From Rhypophila decipiens (lineage: Eukaryota; Ascomycota; Sordariomycetes; Sordariales; Naviculisporaceae), in the NCBI GenBank assembly GCA_033297075.1, contig MU858285.1:1-51167 (forward strand): a DNA stretch of 51,167 bases. The letters run 5' to 3'. The notes beneath the pieces are model-generated. The model saw nothing but the letters and a program-made list of their open reading frames with translations, had not been told where the DNA came from and made no database searches. The translations under genes and the position numbers were made by a program. How positions within the stretch are numbered: the first letter of the stretch is position 1; each line of letters begins with the position of its first letter. Positions 31,146 through 43,200 of this stretch are shown here, one piece after another.

Positions 31146-34025
31146 GTTTTGTTCTGTGGGGGAATGGAAGAAAGGTGATATCAACGATGGAAAAAGGAAC
31201 AAGAACAGAAGCCGGGCTGTATAGGGGTATCTCAAAGTAAACAGAAGAGAGGAGGGATGGTGACTGGCGTGAGTGAGGGAACAAACAAGAGAGACAGGCG
31301 GCAGGTGAGAGAGAGCGAGTGGTCTATTATAGCAAGATGAACTTTCACTTGTCGATGGGGCTTGTGATGAGTGATGGCTGATAAGGATCCGGTTCGGGAC
31401 CCGAAGCTGGGGGAAATTTCAATGGCGACACCCACAGCAAAGTTGATTCAGACAAGGGTTTGGAGACACACTTGCGTCAAGAACCCAGAAGAGCGGCAAG
31501 CAGTTCGGGAAGATCGGCGACGGCGTGGGCAGAGAATGGAGGAGCACCAAGAAAGATGGGGATCTTGGAGCGACCGCGAGCCGGGAACCTGAGGCGGCTG
31601 ACATGGGGGACGTGGAGCTGGAAGTAGTGTACACTGCGTAGCATATTTGGGAGAGAGCCAAGAGAGGCTTGAAATGGAGAACAGATGGCAGACCCAGTTC
31701 TCTGGCAGGGCAAAGGAGAATGTTGCAACGACTCCAAGTACAGACTGTCCTGTGAGCGGTCCCAGGTGTCCTTGTGGCCGCTGTGGACGCTGAAAGAGGT
31801 ACCTACCACTTTATTTCCGTGCGGATCATGCAGGGAACATGGATAGAATAATAGCCGCAGCCATACCTCTGCAAGGTAGGGTTGGAAAATTCCTTACCAT
31901 CTGCTGCGCATCAGCTTCTCCAAGAGAAAAAGAATACCTTGACGATGGTGCTGGGATGAAGACGCGATGAAGCGATGAGCGAGCGGGGATAGTCAAAATC
32001 GGGACTGGAACACGGTAGTCGGAATCAGTGGGGCCATGGCGGGGATAGGCTATTGTCAGCGGCCAGGAACTTCGCAGGAAGTCACGGTTGTGCTTGACGG
32101 GAGAACGATTTACAGGGCCGTATTTTCACACTATACCAAATATGGCCATAGTCTACACTTCTCCACACTTTTCTCTCTGCGCTTGTGACAGATTGGGGCA
32201 AGACAAAAGAAAAAGAACAACTTCAAGTCCCCGGATGCAAAACCGACAACGTCGAGGAAACATGGAGTTTCTCAGCAGAGTTCGCCCGTCATTATTCAGC
32301 AGCAGCCCCTATTCGCCCAAGGTCTTCCCCGGGAACCACGGCGGCATACCCAGATTCCAAGCCGTGTCCTAGAGCCGACCGAACCCACAGCGTCGGCCGG
32401 CTGTGGGGGTAAAAAGGGGGCCGCGAGCCACGACCCGATTTCAAGCCAGTCAAAGTCGGTGTAATTCACCATCATGCTCATGGCTGGATTCGCTGGATTC
32501 GCTGCTTGACTCGCCCGTCAAGTCACGAGTTGCACCAGCCCTACTGGTGCGAGCGGACGCTGGCTGTCGTGCAACTCTGGGGATGCTCCTGGTGTAGGGT
32601 TCGGGACAGGACATCCATCGCCATGGGAGGTTCCAATCTGCGCTCCAATCGCTTCTTGGTATTATGCCTCTTTATACCCCAAATGCTTTCATCACCCCTT
32701 AAGTGGCGAACAGTCTCTGATCGACCGGGTTTCGCGGTCTGCTCGTTGTTGCAACGCCTCATGAACACCGGAATTTCCTACCTCAGTCTTGGCCCTTGAT
32801 GACGACCGCCAATGTCTCTGTCCGAATGTTTTCGTCGCAACCCAAGATTTTGCCTCCGATGTTGAATTGGAGGAACCGTGGATCGATCGTCAGCGACAGA
32901 CAACGTCATGCGGAGATTCGCGCGGTTGGTTATCCCTTTCTGTTTATTTCGTCATTTGTTTATTTTGCCATCTTGTCTGTTTTATCTATCCAACAGTCCT
33001 GACGTGGTTGCTGCTGCTCGCTTTTTGGGGCATGTTGGGAGGAGAGCTAGCGTTCTTTTGGCGCTCGGTCTGTGTCCACCCGAGGCTAATCAAGTGATGG
33101 CATCCAAAGGATAAAATGCATATCTTGGGGCTGGGTTCGTGCTCAGCGGTAGATGTTGGAAGGCTGTATGAAGCCATGGTGGAAGGTGGCCGAACAAGAC
33201 AAGTTCAAACCCCGCGCAGGAGGGACTTGACATCCGGCATTCGGGAATCATGAGCACCCGTCTTTGAGCGCAACCTTTCAAGTGAAAGGTCAGATTTGGC
33301 TGAAGGAGGAGACACACGAAGAAATGTTAGTAGTAGAAGGGACTGGTGCTGGAATTCGGCGCATTGTGTCAACAATGGGGCCCAAAAGGAAATGTTGATT
33401 TGGTTATCGCTAGGTCGAAAAGGTGGCATCGCTTCCTTTTTCTGTCCATGGTTGGCGCGGATGCTCGAAGCGCGAATCATTTATGCAACCAAAGATGAAC
33501 CCAAAAATGTGGAATGGTTGCGAAAGCCGTGATAACACGGTTTTCGTCGGGGAAGCGACGACAAGTGCGTTCTTTCCAAAACTCATCCTAGCCCTCCGGA
33601 GTATACCCGTATCTTGGGTTCCCAAGATAGGGACCGGGTCGCTCTTTCTCCCTTTTGGTCAAATCTCGAAATCTCGGGCGCCGGTCACCGGGTTCATCTC
33701 CGAAAAACTAGATGGCATTAATATTGGGTCACGGTGACGATATGGTTTCGTCCCGGTGTGGTTCAAATATGTCAAACTTGGAGCTGCAAAGAGCAGCCAG
33801 AATCTCTTTTTGCTCATGCTCAACAATGTGCATCGTCAAGTACAGAAAATATCTGCATCATTCAGACTTCGGAATCAGGTGAGCCCTCCCTAAGCTTTGT
33901 CGCAATTGTCGCTTACATTTTCCATTGCTCGTGGACCAAAGAGATTGGATGATAGGGGCAATCCGTGAAGCATTGTGCTATTTTTGCTAGATCAGAGCCA
34001 ACAATTACCAAGGCGGGGTGGTGTC
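31146..34025. other. 2.9 kb intergenic region
   Basis: This lies between the divergent monooxygenase and the large unknown gene. Reading frames are short and mutually contradictory. The outer parts should contain promoters and 5' leaders. I see no repeat family or RNA gene. Confidence 0.5.
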
Positions 34026-37000
34026 ATGGAGGAGCGACGGGAAGCACGGGGAATGGCGGCTACGGAAGAGGTTGAAATAGGACGTGGTTTGTTGACGGAG
34101 CTGCCGCTAGCTTGGTCTCAGTCACCGCCGACGCGGAACTCATCCTCAAAAGTCAATACCGTCGGGTTGCGATTGAGACGAAAACCAGGACAACCAACTC
34201 TACGTTTGCATATCGACAATTCTATAGCGCTCGAGTCTGCGGCCCATTGCGCTTCATCGTCCGGGTCGACACTTTGCTTCAATTCCTCGGCTGCTGCTCA
34301 GGATCTACCTTGCCGGCCACTTCGTCACTCGCGGGCCTTTTCCGATCTAAGGTCAGCAACCAGCAAAACGAGTGAGGGCACGTGGTCCGATAGCCTCTCG
34401 AGCTCACCTCGATGCGCACACTCATCCACTCTTCTTACTAGCATGTCAGAGCTTGACCGGGACGGATCAGTACTGGATAGACCGACGGAAAGGACTAAGA
34501 ACTTTTCGAGGCCTCTGTCGGCGACGATTGCTTCCGGGGGGTCGCCTTTGAGAGAGCGCCCTCGCCGGGCTTCGAGTCCAGAGACTCGGCATGGACAGGT
34601 TCTAGAATCAGAATACGAAACGGCAGTCGAGGACTCGATCCCGTTGGCTCAGGAAGGTGAGTGGGAATTGGGTCTTGGCTTTGACTTTGTCAGTTCCGTT
34701 TCCTGACGTTTGTTTGTTTACTCAGTTCCTGCATCGGACGCAGGCTCGAGTAGAATTTTCGAAATTAAGCTCCTGCCCCTCGACCGTTCCCAGAGCAACC
34801 CGCTCGACGAGCACAGTGAGCCTGTGATTGACCAGCTTGGCCCGTTCACCTTTGAGCGTGTTGAATCTGGTACTGGTCACTCATCGCAGAAACACCGTCA
34901 TTCTGCACCTTCCTCTTTCCCAAGTCCTCCCCGCAAAATCCAACAACGCGTCGCAATGGCTGGCAAAGACCAACCGTCAACAAATATTGTCAATGGCACA
35001 GCAACTGACCTGCCTGTCTTGTTATTGTCTACAGATCGCGCTACTATTGTCAAAGAACGCACTCAACGCATTAAATCGTGGATCACAGATCTTCCTGCCG
35101 AGGAGTTTGTCAACCCCGAAACCTCTTTACCAACCCCAGTAAGTTCTTTTGCATCCTTTCCCTCATTCGCTTCTCTACTAATGCAGACAACTTCAAGACA
35201 CCACCTGTGCCGCCTCTACCCCATACTAGTAGCAACCCGACTTCACCAGAAGCAAAGATAGCATCTACCATGCCTCAATTCGCTTTCCTTGACAGTCCGC
35301 CAGTGGACTCCAGATTCGCAACAGGTGCCATGCCTCGCTACGACCATGGGCACAACGGCCATTTCCAGTCAACAGATAAAACTGCCATCCGCGGCAATTT
35401 CATTCCCATTTCCAAGTCGCTCAAAGGACGCTCGCCTTCACCTCAGCGCCATCAGCACATCCCGCACGTTGTTCAGCTCAGTCTCACCGAGTCTCAAATA
35501 GACCGGTTGACGTCTGTGTGAGTATTCCCTTCTCCGTGTCTCTCTCTCATAGCCATTGCTAACACTCGGCAGACTTTCGTCGGACGGAGAGGTGCCCCCG
35601 TCTCGTGGTCGGCCCATCCCTCAGAGCACCAGCTCCCATCAAATCATCAGGGAAAACATGCCCAACAGATCGCCTGTTCGCAGAAATACCGAAGGAAAGG
35701 AAAAGCCCCTCCCTGTCAGCCCGCCTGCTCGTGAGCGCTCTCGGTCGCCTGTCAAGTTCTGGCAAAATAACAAACAGCCGGCCGATACACCTCCTCGGCA
35801 GCGGTCTCGCTCGCCCGTCAAATTCTGGAGCAACAGCAAAAGCCAGAACTCGCGTCATGTCGCCTATGACCTTGACAACACTCCCCAGTCGCCCAGCAGA
35901 CAGCCAGCTCACCGACAGGTCATTGAAAATCTGCCCAGCGCCATGGTGTCGTCGCCATCGGCCTTTCGCCGTGAAGAGCACGACATCTTGATCAAGAACG
36001 ATACGGGTTCTCATGACCAATACGCTTCACCCTCTCCGACCCGCCTCCGAAGACGTAGCCGAGAGCCAAACCTCGCTCAGCCACCAACGTCACCAACCGT
36101 GGTTAGCCCCACGTCGCCAAAATTTGTGCCCGTGGCCGAACCCAGTCCGTCATTTGTCTCCGATTCGGTCTACTCGGACGAAGATGAGTTTGAATTCGAC
36201 ACTACCGGCGTCAGCGTCGACCCTCTCCGCGTCAACAAGAATGAAGCCAGAAAGGGGGAAGTACTGAAGCACGACAGTGTCCTCAAAGATTATGCTGAAT
36301 GGATGAATTCTCCTTGTGTTCCCGAGTCAGAGGGGTCGAATCTCGATCGTCTGCAGACAGCCCGAGGATCTGACCGGGCTCCGACAAACAATCAGTCGTC
36401 ACTGAGCGGGACTGATCCCCAGTTTTCTGCCTTGTCACCGTTTACGGCTGGCTTGCCTGGGGGCCCAACCAGGATAGCATCCAAGACGCTGATCGGACAA
36501 AACGGATGGCTGGAGAGCACAACAACGGTGGACAAGCCCTTGCCCGAGAAGAAGCAAGGCTTTTTCGACAACCTTATGCGCAAGGCCAAAGGGATGGTCG
36601 ACAAAGGCCCCGAAACCCAAACCCAACGCAGGTCACGCGAGTCGGACAAGAGCCAACCTGGAAACTCGCGCGCTCTGGCCGTCTCTCTCAACCCACGCGA
36701 GCAGAGTCTGCTGTACTGCGAGCTAGAATACACCTTGGCTACAGCAATGAACGACTACATCACTGCCGAGTTCGACGCTGGGCGCCTCGAACCCGACAAG
36801 CTGAAAAAGATTTCAGAGGGCTGGCAACAGCGTGGCCGCCCCAAGGTCAAGGGCTTTCGCTATGATCTCGAGACGCAACTGGAACTGGTCAAACTCCATG
36901 TGAACCACTTCAAGTTTTACGGAACCACGGTGCAACCCATGGCAATCCTTGGAGTCTTGGACATGATGACGGTCAACGCCCGCTCTTTGCGAATTCGCAC

Positions 37001-37505
37001 ATTCTGCCAGCCTGATACTGTGATTGCCAAGCAGCTCCTCGACTCGCAGAATCTCTTCAATACCATTGGCACCCCAGAGCACCAGCACATTCAGCTCGCC
37101 GAGATCACGCATTTCTTCAGAGCCGCCATTGAACGGGAGCGCCTGTACAGCCAACGTGCACGTCAAAACGCCCAGCTGCGTCGATCCAAGAGCACCCAGG
37201 CATCCAAGGACAACTACCAGCATCAGAGCAGCAGCACTCCGAACCGCACCAATGGCCAGCACCAGAGCTACGCTACACAGACCAGCAAGAGCCTTAGTCA
37301 TAAGACCCAGCACAATAGTCACGGAACTCAGCGTACCCGTGACACTCAGAATAGCCAGCAACAAAGCAGCCATCATCATAGCCATGGGACTCAAGGTAGC
37401 AAGGGCCAACGGTATGGAACTAACAGGCAGCTGCACCGATCCAGATCTCGGGTCAGAAATGAGAGCATGGATCCCGCCGCTCACGATTCCGATGAGGGAT
37501 TCTAG
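34026..37505 (+). CDS. Large disordered protein with conserved-looking C-terminal helical domain, function unknown
   Basis: Four exons (34026-34656, 34726-35138, 35198-35517, 35573-37505) give 1098 aa. The junctions are phase 1, 0 and 2. The third exon uses a TTCAAG acceptor 12 nt after a more typical ATGCAG site, because only the former keeps frame. The start is tentative: 34026 is the first in-frame ATG in the open segment, and 34053 is also possible. Most of the protein is Ser/Pro/Arg-rich and disordered, with a twice-repeated RSRSPVKFW motif (codons at about 35733-35830) and an acidic patch SVYSDEDEFEFDTTG. An ordered segment (about 36688-37160) begins SLNPREQSLLYCELEYTLAT and continues with ETQLELVKLHVNHFKFYG and ILGVLDMMTVNARSLRIRTF. 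The C-terminus is Gln/His/Ser-rich. I recognise no named domain. SP-rich motifs suggest heavy phosphorylation; anything more is guesswork. Confidence 0.78.
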
Positions 37506-39142
37506 CTTTGTTCCTTTTCGACCATTCCAGTCACCCATTATCCTTGACAGGTGGTACTTTCAAAAACATCCATGGACTTTCCAACTCTTCGGTTCTCTCT
37601 TTTGGTCAATTTCCGTTTCCATTCATGAGCCACCGGTCGGCCATTGCGCTTTAACTTTCAGCCAGGCCAAGTGGCCTCTATTCTTTTCAAATTTAAACCC
37701 AGCAAGCTGCACAAGCCACGGATCGTTGTCAAGCCGCTCATTCTCTCCTTCGTCTCTTCCGTTCCCATTGGGTGTCACAACTATATGTCTCGGTTACATC
37801 AACGCAAGCAAGGCAGCCGCCTTCCTTGGAGCCTGTTTTTGTTTTGTTTTTGTCAGCAAATAATACCAGGAGTTTTCTTTCAATTCGGCTTCATATTTAC
37901 TCGTCTTTCGCTGGTCTCAAGGAGGCGCTGGGCACCCATCGAACAGTTGGTACAATGAGAACCCATCACCACGACTGTCATCGACCTTGCGGAACCAATC
38001 TCGGTAGGTATGAAAGCCAACGATCGTGGGAGAGCGTGCCAACCCAACAACACACCATGAACCTGTGTTGAGCGGAGCATGGAAAAGGGGCAACGTGATG
38101 ATGGGGTAGCTGCGTGATACCCTGATGTAGGACTATGATTAAAAAAAAGAACGAGGAGCATTTCACGAGATCATGATAACGAATTTGAAGGCCTTTTGCT
38201 GTACAAGTATTATAATGATACCCAGGCATGTGTGTCATGGACACTGTGAGGTCTATCCTCTACCAAGTTGGTAGTTACCTAGCCAGAGCAGTGAAATACA
38301 ATTTTCAGTCTTTAGTCCACTCTCGCATCAATGTGCCATTGTCTCTGCGGATCAGTTATGGTGATGGGCCCAGCGTTTTCTCTCGTCTATGCATTCATCC
38401 TCTGTATGACGCCGGATCGATGCCCTTGAAGCTAGGAGCTTCCCCCGGCCTCTGCCTCGAGAACCAGCTCAGAAGGCCAATTGATGCTTTTTACACACCC
38501 CTGGATTATTTTAATCAACTAGCCTCTTTCATTGCGGGCTCCTCTTTTATTCTCAAGCGTGGTGGTCATTTACTTTGGCAGTCATTGTTGATCTGCCACA
38601 AATGAACCACGGCCATGCCCCCAGCCTTCATCCAGCCAACAAGGGCTACTACATGCATTGGGAAATTCAAAGAATGACTTGAATTTACTTAAGAATGTTG
38701 TCGCTTAACATGGCCAGGAACATATCGACGCGCATATTCGCTACGTAGTAGAAAATGACATTGCGCGTACTACGTCCGTAAGTACACCAATCCCGGCAAT
38801 GCACAAAATTGCAACAGATGTCACACATTGTGCGCCCTGTCAATATATTATCTACTTTTCTTTTCTTTCTTTGCCGAGGTATTTTTCACATCTTGGCGAG
38901 GCGAGGCCATGTCACACGGTTATTCGCCTCGTCTCGCCTGGCCTCGGTTTCGGATTTGATAACTATCCCTATGTGATTTGACAGGCAAGAAACTTGAAGT
39001 ATTTGAACAAGGCAAGGCGAGGCTTGTGTAGAGTTACTACCTAGTAACTAACCACCTTCTACCTGCCTGCCGGGCAGCAGTTGAGTATACACGGCAACCT
39101 GGTCATCACACATTTGCCCTGATGCTTCATCCATCACAATCG
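37506..39142. other. Intergenic region with nested inverted repeat
   Basis: Between the two convergent stop codons I see no gene. A nested palindrome built from CCGAGG and GGCGAGGCGAGGC arms lies at 38874-38947. The last 100 bp probably belong to the AAH1 3' region. Confidence 0.5.
38874..38947. repeat. Nested inverted repeat (hairpin)
   Basis: The outer arms are CCGAGG (38874-38879) and CCTCGG (38942-38947). The inner arms are GGCGAGGCGAGGC (38895-38907) and GCCTCGTCTCGCC (38926-38938), 12 of 13 paired, with an 18-nt loop. A further related stretch, AAGGCGAGGC, lies near 39015. Confidence 0.75.
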
Positions 39143-40276
39143 TCAACTAAACCAACCCAACCTCCCCCCCTCCTCCTTCCCAGCCCAAGCCCCAACAACA
39201 CCCTCAACCTCCCCCATCAACACCCTCTTCCTCTCCTCACCGCACCAACTCCCCTCCACCCCGTTCCGAGCAATAACAGCCCACTGCGCCACAGTAAACC
39301 CAAACACCTCCTGCACAGCACAGTACACACTCTGCAAATACCCCCCAAAATAAGCCGGATCATCGCTATTCAAACTGAACCTGACCCCCTTTTCCATGAA
39401 TCTTCTGAGGGGGACTTGTTCCAGTTTTTGCTTAACTCTCAATCTAACATTTGAGACTGGGCAGACCGTCACAAGCACCTGTTCTTTTGCCAAGCGGTCC
39501 ATGAGGTTCTCGTCGTCTGCTGCGGAAACGCCGTGGTCTATTCTCGTGACGTGAAGATCGTCCAGTGCTGCGGTGATATACTCTGCGGGGCCTTCTTCGC
39601 CGGCGTGGGCTGTTGTGTTGGTGATTCCGGCTTGTTTTGCTGTTGTAAAGATGTGCGCCCAGGTTGAGGGGGGTTTGTCTAGTTCGGTGCTGCAGAGGCC
39701 TATTCCCTCTAGCCTCCTGCTTGATGGTTTCTCCTCGGCAGGATTGGGAGGTTTAAAAAACCCGCCGGAGAGGAGTAAAGAGAGGCAACGCTCCGAATCC
39801 TTGACGTCTAGATGTCGTAAGAAGCAGGGGATTAGTTGGGCAGAAATATCCACCCCTTCTTTTTGGACTTTTTGAAGGGCTGATTCCCACCCAGAGACAA
39901 TAGTCTCGATGCTGATCCCCCTCGCGATATGAACCTGCGGATCGAAAAACACTTCTGCATGCCGCAGGTTAGCTTCCCTGCTCTGGGTCGAGAGATACGC
40001 ATACGCCAGCTCTTCAAAGTCTGACTCGTGGACGAGGACTGTGAATCCGATGTAGTAATAGTGGAGAAAGTCGTCTAGGCTTGTGAAGCTCGAGTAGCGC
40101 TCGTAGAGGGACTCGACGGATGAGAAGGCCGGATCGGTTTCTGGAGAGGGGAGGGGGATGTTGTTCTTTGCTGACAGGCGGAAGAGCAGCTCTGGCGAGA
40201 GGGAGCCTTCGAGGTGCATGTGGTGCTCTGTTTTTGGGAGGGATACGAGGAAGGGGTGGAGGGGGTGGTTGCACAT
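39143..40276 (-). CDS. aah1: Adenine deaminase (AAH1-type)
   Basis: A single exon encodes 377 aa of the adenosine/AMP deaminase TIM-barrel family. Visible zinc and catalytic elements are the N-terminal HxH (HHMHLEGSL, His19 and His21), TAHAGEEGPAEY with the third His and catalytic Glu, DHGVSAADD, and the SLNSDDPAYFGGY block with the two Asp. The NSDDPAYFGGY form and the CPVSNVRLRV motif fit fungal adenine deaminases (adenine to hypoxanthine, purine salvage) better than animal-type adenosine deaminases. The length is slightly above the yeast enzyme (about 347 aa), mostly through a Pro/Ser/Arg-containing insert (KPPNPAEEKPSSRR, about 177-190). The start context GTCAAGATGT is good. It is the last supported gene before the gene-poor right flank. 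Confidence 0.88.
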   Translation of the reverse strand: MCNHPLHPFLVSLPKTEHHMHLEGSLSPELLFRLSAKNNIPLPSPETDPAFSSVESLYERYSSFTSLDDFLHYYYIGFTVLVHESDFEELAYAYLSTQSREANLRHAEVFFDPQVHIARGISIETIVSGWESALQKVQKEGVDISAQLIPCFLRHLDVKDSERCLSLLLSGGFFKPPNPAEEKPSSRRLEGIGLCSTELDKPPSTWAHIFTTAKQAGITNTTAHAGEEGPAEYITAALDDLHVTRIDHGVSAADDENLMDRLAKEQVLVTVCPVSNVRLRVKQKLEQVPLRRFMEKGVRFSLNSDDPAYFGGYLQSVYCAVQEVFGFTVAQWAVIARNGVEGSWCGEERKRVLMGEVEGVVGAWAGKEEGGRLGWFS

Positions 40277-43200
40277 CTTGACGGGCTTGGATTTCGGCTG
40301 GGCTGGGCTGGGCTCTTGAGGATTGACTTTCGATAGGTTTTTGGATTGTTGAGGAGGTTGGACTGTTCTTGGTGTGCCCTTTCCGGTGAGTGAGCTGGTG
40401 GTCTTTTCTCGTTGCTATCTGTATTCGTATTGCAGGCAGGGGATTGCTTGATTGGTTCTCTTGAGCCGTGCTGTCGTTGTTCACTTCACAACGCGCCGGT
40501 GGTGGTGATTGCACTTATGTCGTGAATTCTTTTTTGAATGATAGGCCTAGGGTGTATTGGTGATACCTATATATCAGATATCTCCAAATCCCTTAAGTCA
40601 CGGGAATGATTGACCTCAAAAGGTAGATGAAAAGCAAAGTGAAGCCGCATAACATCAATGACTCATGTAGTATCGTGGGCTTGTGGGCTTGAATGATGCA
40701 TATACCTTGCTTTCGCACATCAACAACATGCAAGTCCAAGCCAACCCAGCAAGTCCATCATGCCGCTTTACTGATCAATGCCTATCATTTCCGTGGAGTA
40801 ATTAGTCTAGACCAGAAAGAATGGCCTAGCTGACCGACTCACCGAATGGGCAAAGCTCAATTCACCGGTATGTCGATGGCGGATGGAGGATATAAGCTAT
40901 GCCAAGGCCCCCGCCGAACCGGCCGACCGGCAACCGCCGGGCTCCGTCCGTGCAATACCCGACCCGACCAGCTTATCGGCCGGAGCTCGCGGATCAAAGC
41001 AAACTATGAGTTCAAGTTACCATCCCGGCCGCATCGGAATCCTACGTCATCAAGGTTAGGTACTTGGTCATATTGAAAGCCCCCGTCCCAACTCCCTCAG
41101 CTGGAGAAGGAACTCGCTGCTACCTCCGATATTTTGTTTTCAGATTTAGCGTATCCAACAGAAGGAGGTGAACATGACTTTTGTCTTTAGAGAAACTGAC
41201 TGTTGCCATGCCATGCCAAGGTCCAAGCTATCAATCAACACTATACATACAATCCCAAGCAAGAAAATAGCAGCCATAGTGTTGTTAACCCAAGAGAAAA
41301 AGACGTTTTGATACCCCCCTGGTGTCCTGCAGTTGAAAGAAGTCGGGCAGATCAAACCACACACCTTGCCCCCATATAGAAAATGCTTGCCATTAGCAAG
41401 AGAAAGGAACCCCTTCGCCTGCAAATGTCACACAAAAAGGTCTGTTTGTCTAAGCGAGTACGCAGGAAGAAAATGACCGAGTTGCTGAACTTGTAGGCCG
41501 GACCCCTTAGCGGTTACACCAATACTTCATATTATGTATGTATGCATGTCACGAAGGTACCTAACTTACTGTTGAGAGCCCATCTTTGCGTGTGTCAAGG
41601 CAGAGAAAAAAGACAAGACGACGACAGCTGCCGAATGGTAAGTAACTTGCCTCTTGTCGTCTGTCAAGTCGTATCGTGTCGTGTCGTGTGACATTGATGA
41701 CAGACAGCGAGGCGAGAACACTTCCTTACCTAACATCCCTTACCGTAGTACGCAACCATCCCAAAGTCTGGTACACACCAAGCTCGCAAAAAAGAGTCTG
41801 GTACCGCGTAGTCAAAGTGCGGAGATGGTGTAGAAGTAGAGTCGCAGGCTCGGTAGGTGAGTAACATCGTCCCTCCCGTATCCCGTACTTGGGTCGTCTT
41901 GGACGGCGGCAGACAAACAAAGAATGCAACGGAAACCGCCCGCTAAGTAAATTAAATATGATCCCCACGGTGGTAGAGGGCACTTTTGTTGGATTCGTGG
42001 AAAGACTATATTATGAACCTGTAGATCATGAACGGATGTGACTTTGATATATTAGAGAGCCGGTGCTATTATCACTTATAAGCGACCTAATCGCGCCCAA
42101 CTTGCACCTCCAGACCTCTTACTGGCATGGCGGCATAAGAGGGCGTATTCACTGGACCGGAACGAACCGCGTGCAAGTGAGTTGCCAGTTTTGTTGTTGC
42201 GTTCAAACATCGCCATCAACGGGGCAAGACATGTACGACGTAGGTAAGGGGACTTTCTTGGTGGCACGGTACCACCTTGGGTACATATATCTTCGCTGGC
42301 TCGGGGGGATACTCGACCGAGTTTGTGTACCTAAAACACAAGAGATAGCGCATGTTCGAGACAGACATGACATCAAATCACCATGTTGCCGAAATCCAGA
42401 GCCGAAATCCAGAGCCGAAAAAGGAGACTGGGCGTGACGGTAGCACTTACATGTGCCTGGCATTCGACAAGCTTGCCATGTCACTGGACATTACATCGAT
42501 GCTTCTCTGCACTGCTCATGACGCTGTGGGTAATAGACTCTTCACAGCCAATTGTTTGGATTTTATCCATCTCCCGATGCACCTGTAATACCTCACCAGG
42601 TATTGGCCAGTCTGGACTCGACTGGAAGTCCCAGGTCTTGCTGGGCCCGTGAATGCAGGACCCGCCGCCGCCATCTTGGTGCGTTGTGCAGGAGGATTGG
42701 GCAGACCGTGACCGAGCCCAGCCGCCGTTGTTGATGGTGGTACTCGTATCCCGAGGTGAGTAACTCTTGCTGAGACTGAGATACTCCGTGGACCGCACCA
42801 AACACATAAGCAACGAGCTCGCGGCTGACGGCACACTGACAGCGCCGTTTTCGCTCAATAATCATGCCGCCTGCATACACCCTCTCTGCCTTCCACCTAG
42901 CGGCCTGTCAGCAGTGCAGGTGACTGAGACTCGAGGTGAGAGTCATCCGGGTCAACGGCGGATGTTCTTCGTGATAGGCTGGCGCCGCGGCAGGTGCCGG
43001 CCCGAGAAGGCGTGTGGCGCAACACGTTCGACGGGAGGTGCGTAAGCTTGTTGACAGGAGGTCAGCGATGGTGGCGGCGCGGCTGTCGTTTGCGGCTTGA
43101 AGTTGAGGGTCCCAGGTGGAGGGAGGGTAACTTCGGAAGCACGGCCGGCGAAGAGGTTCCCTAACAAAGCTTAGTCTGTCTTAGCTGCATCAACAAGGGG

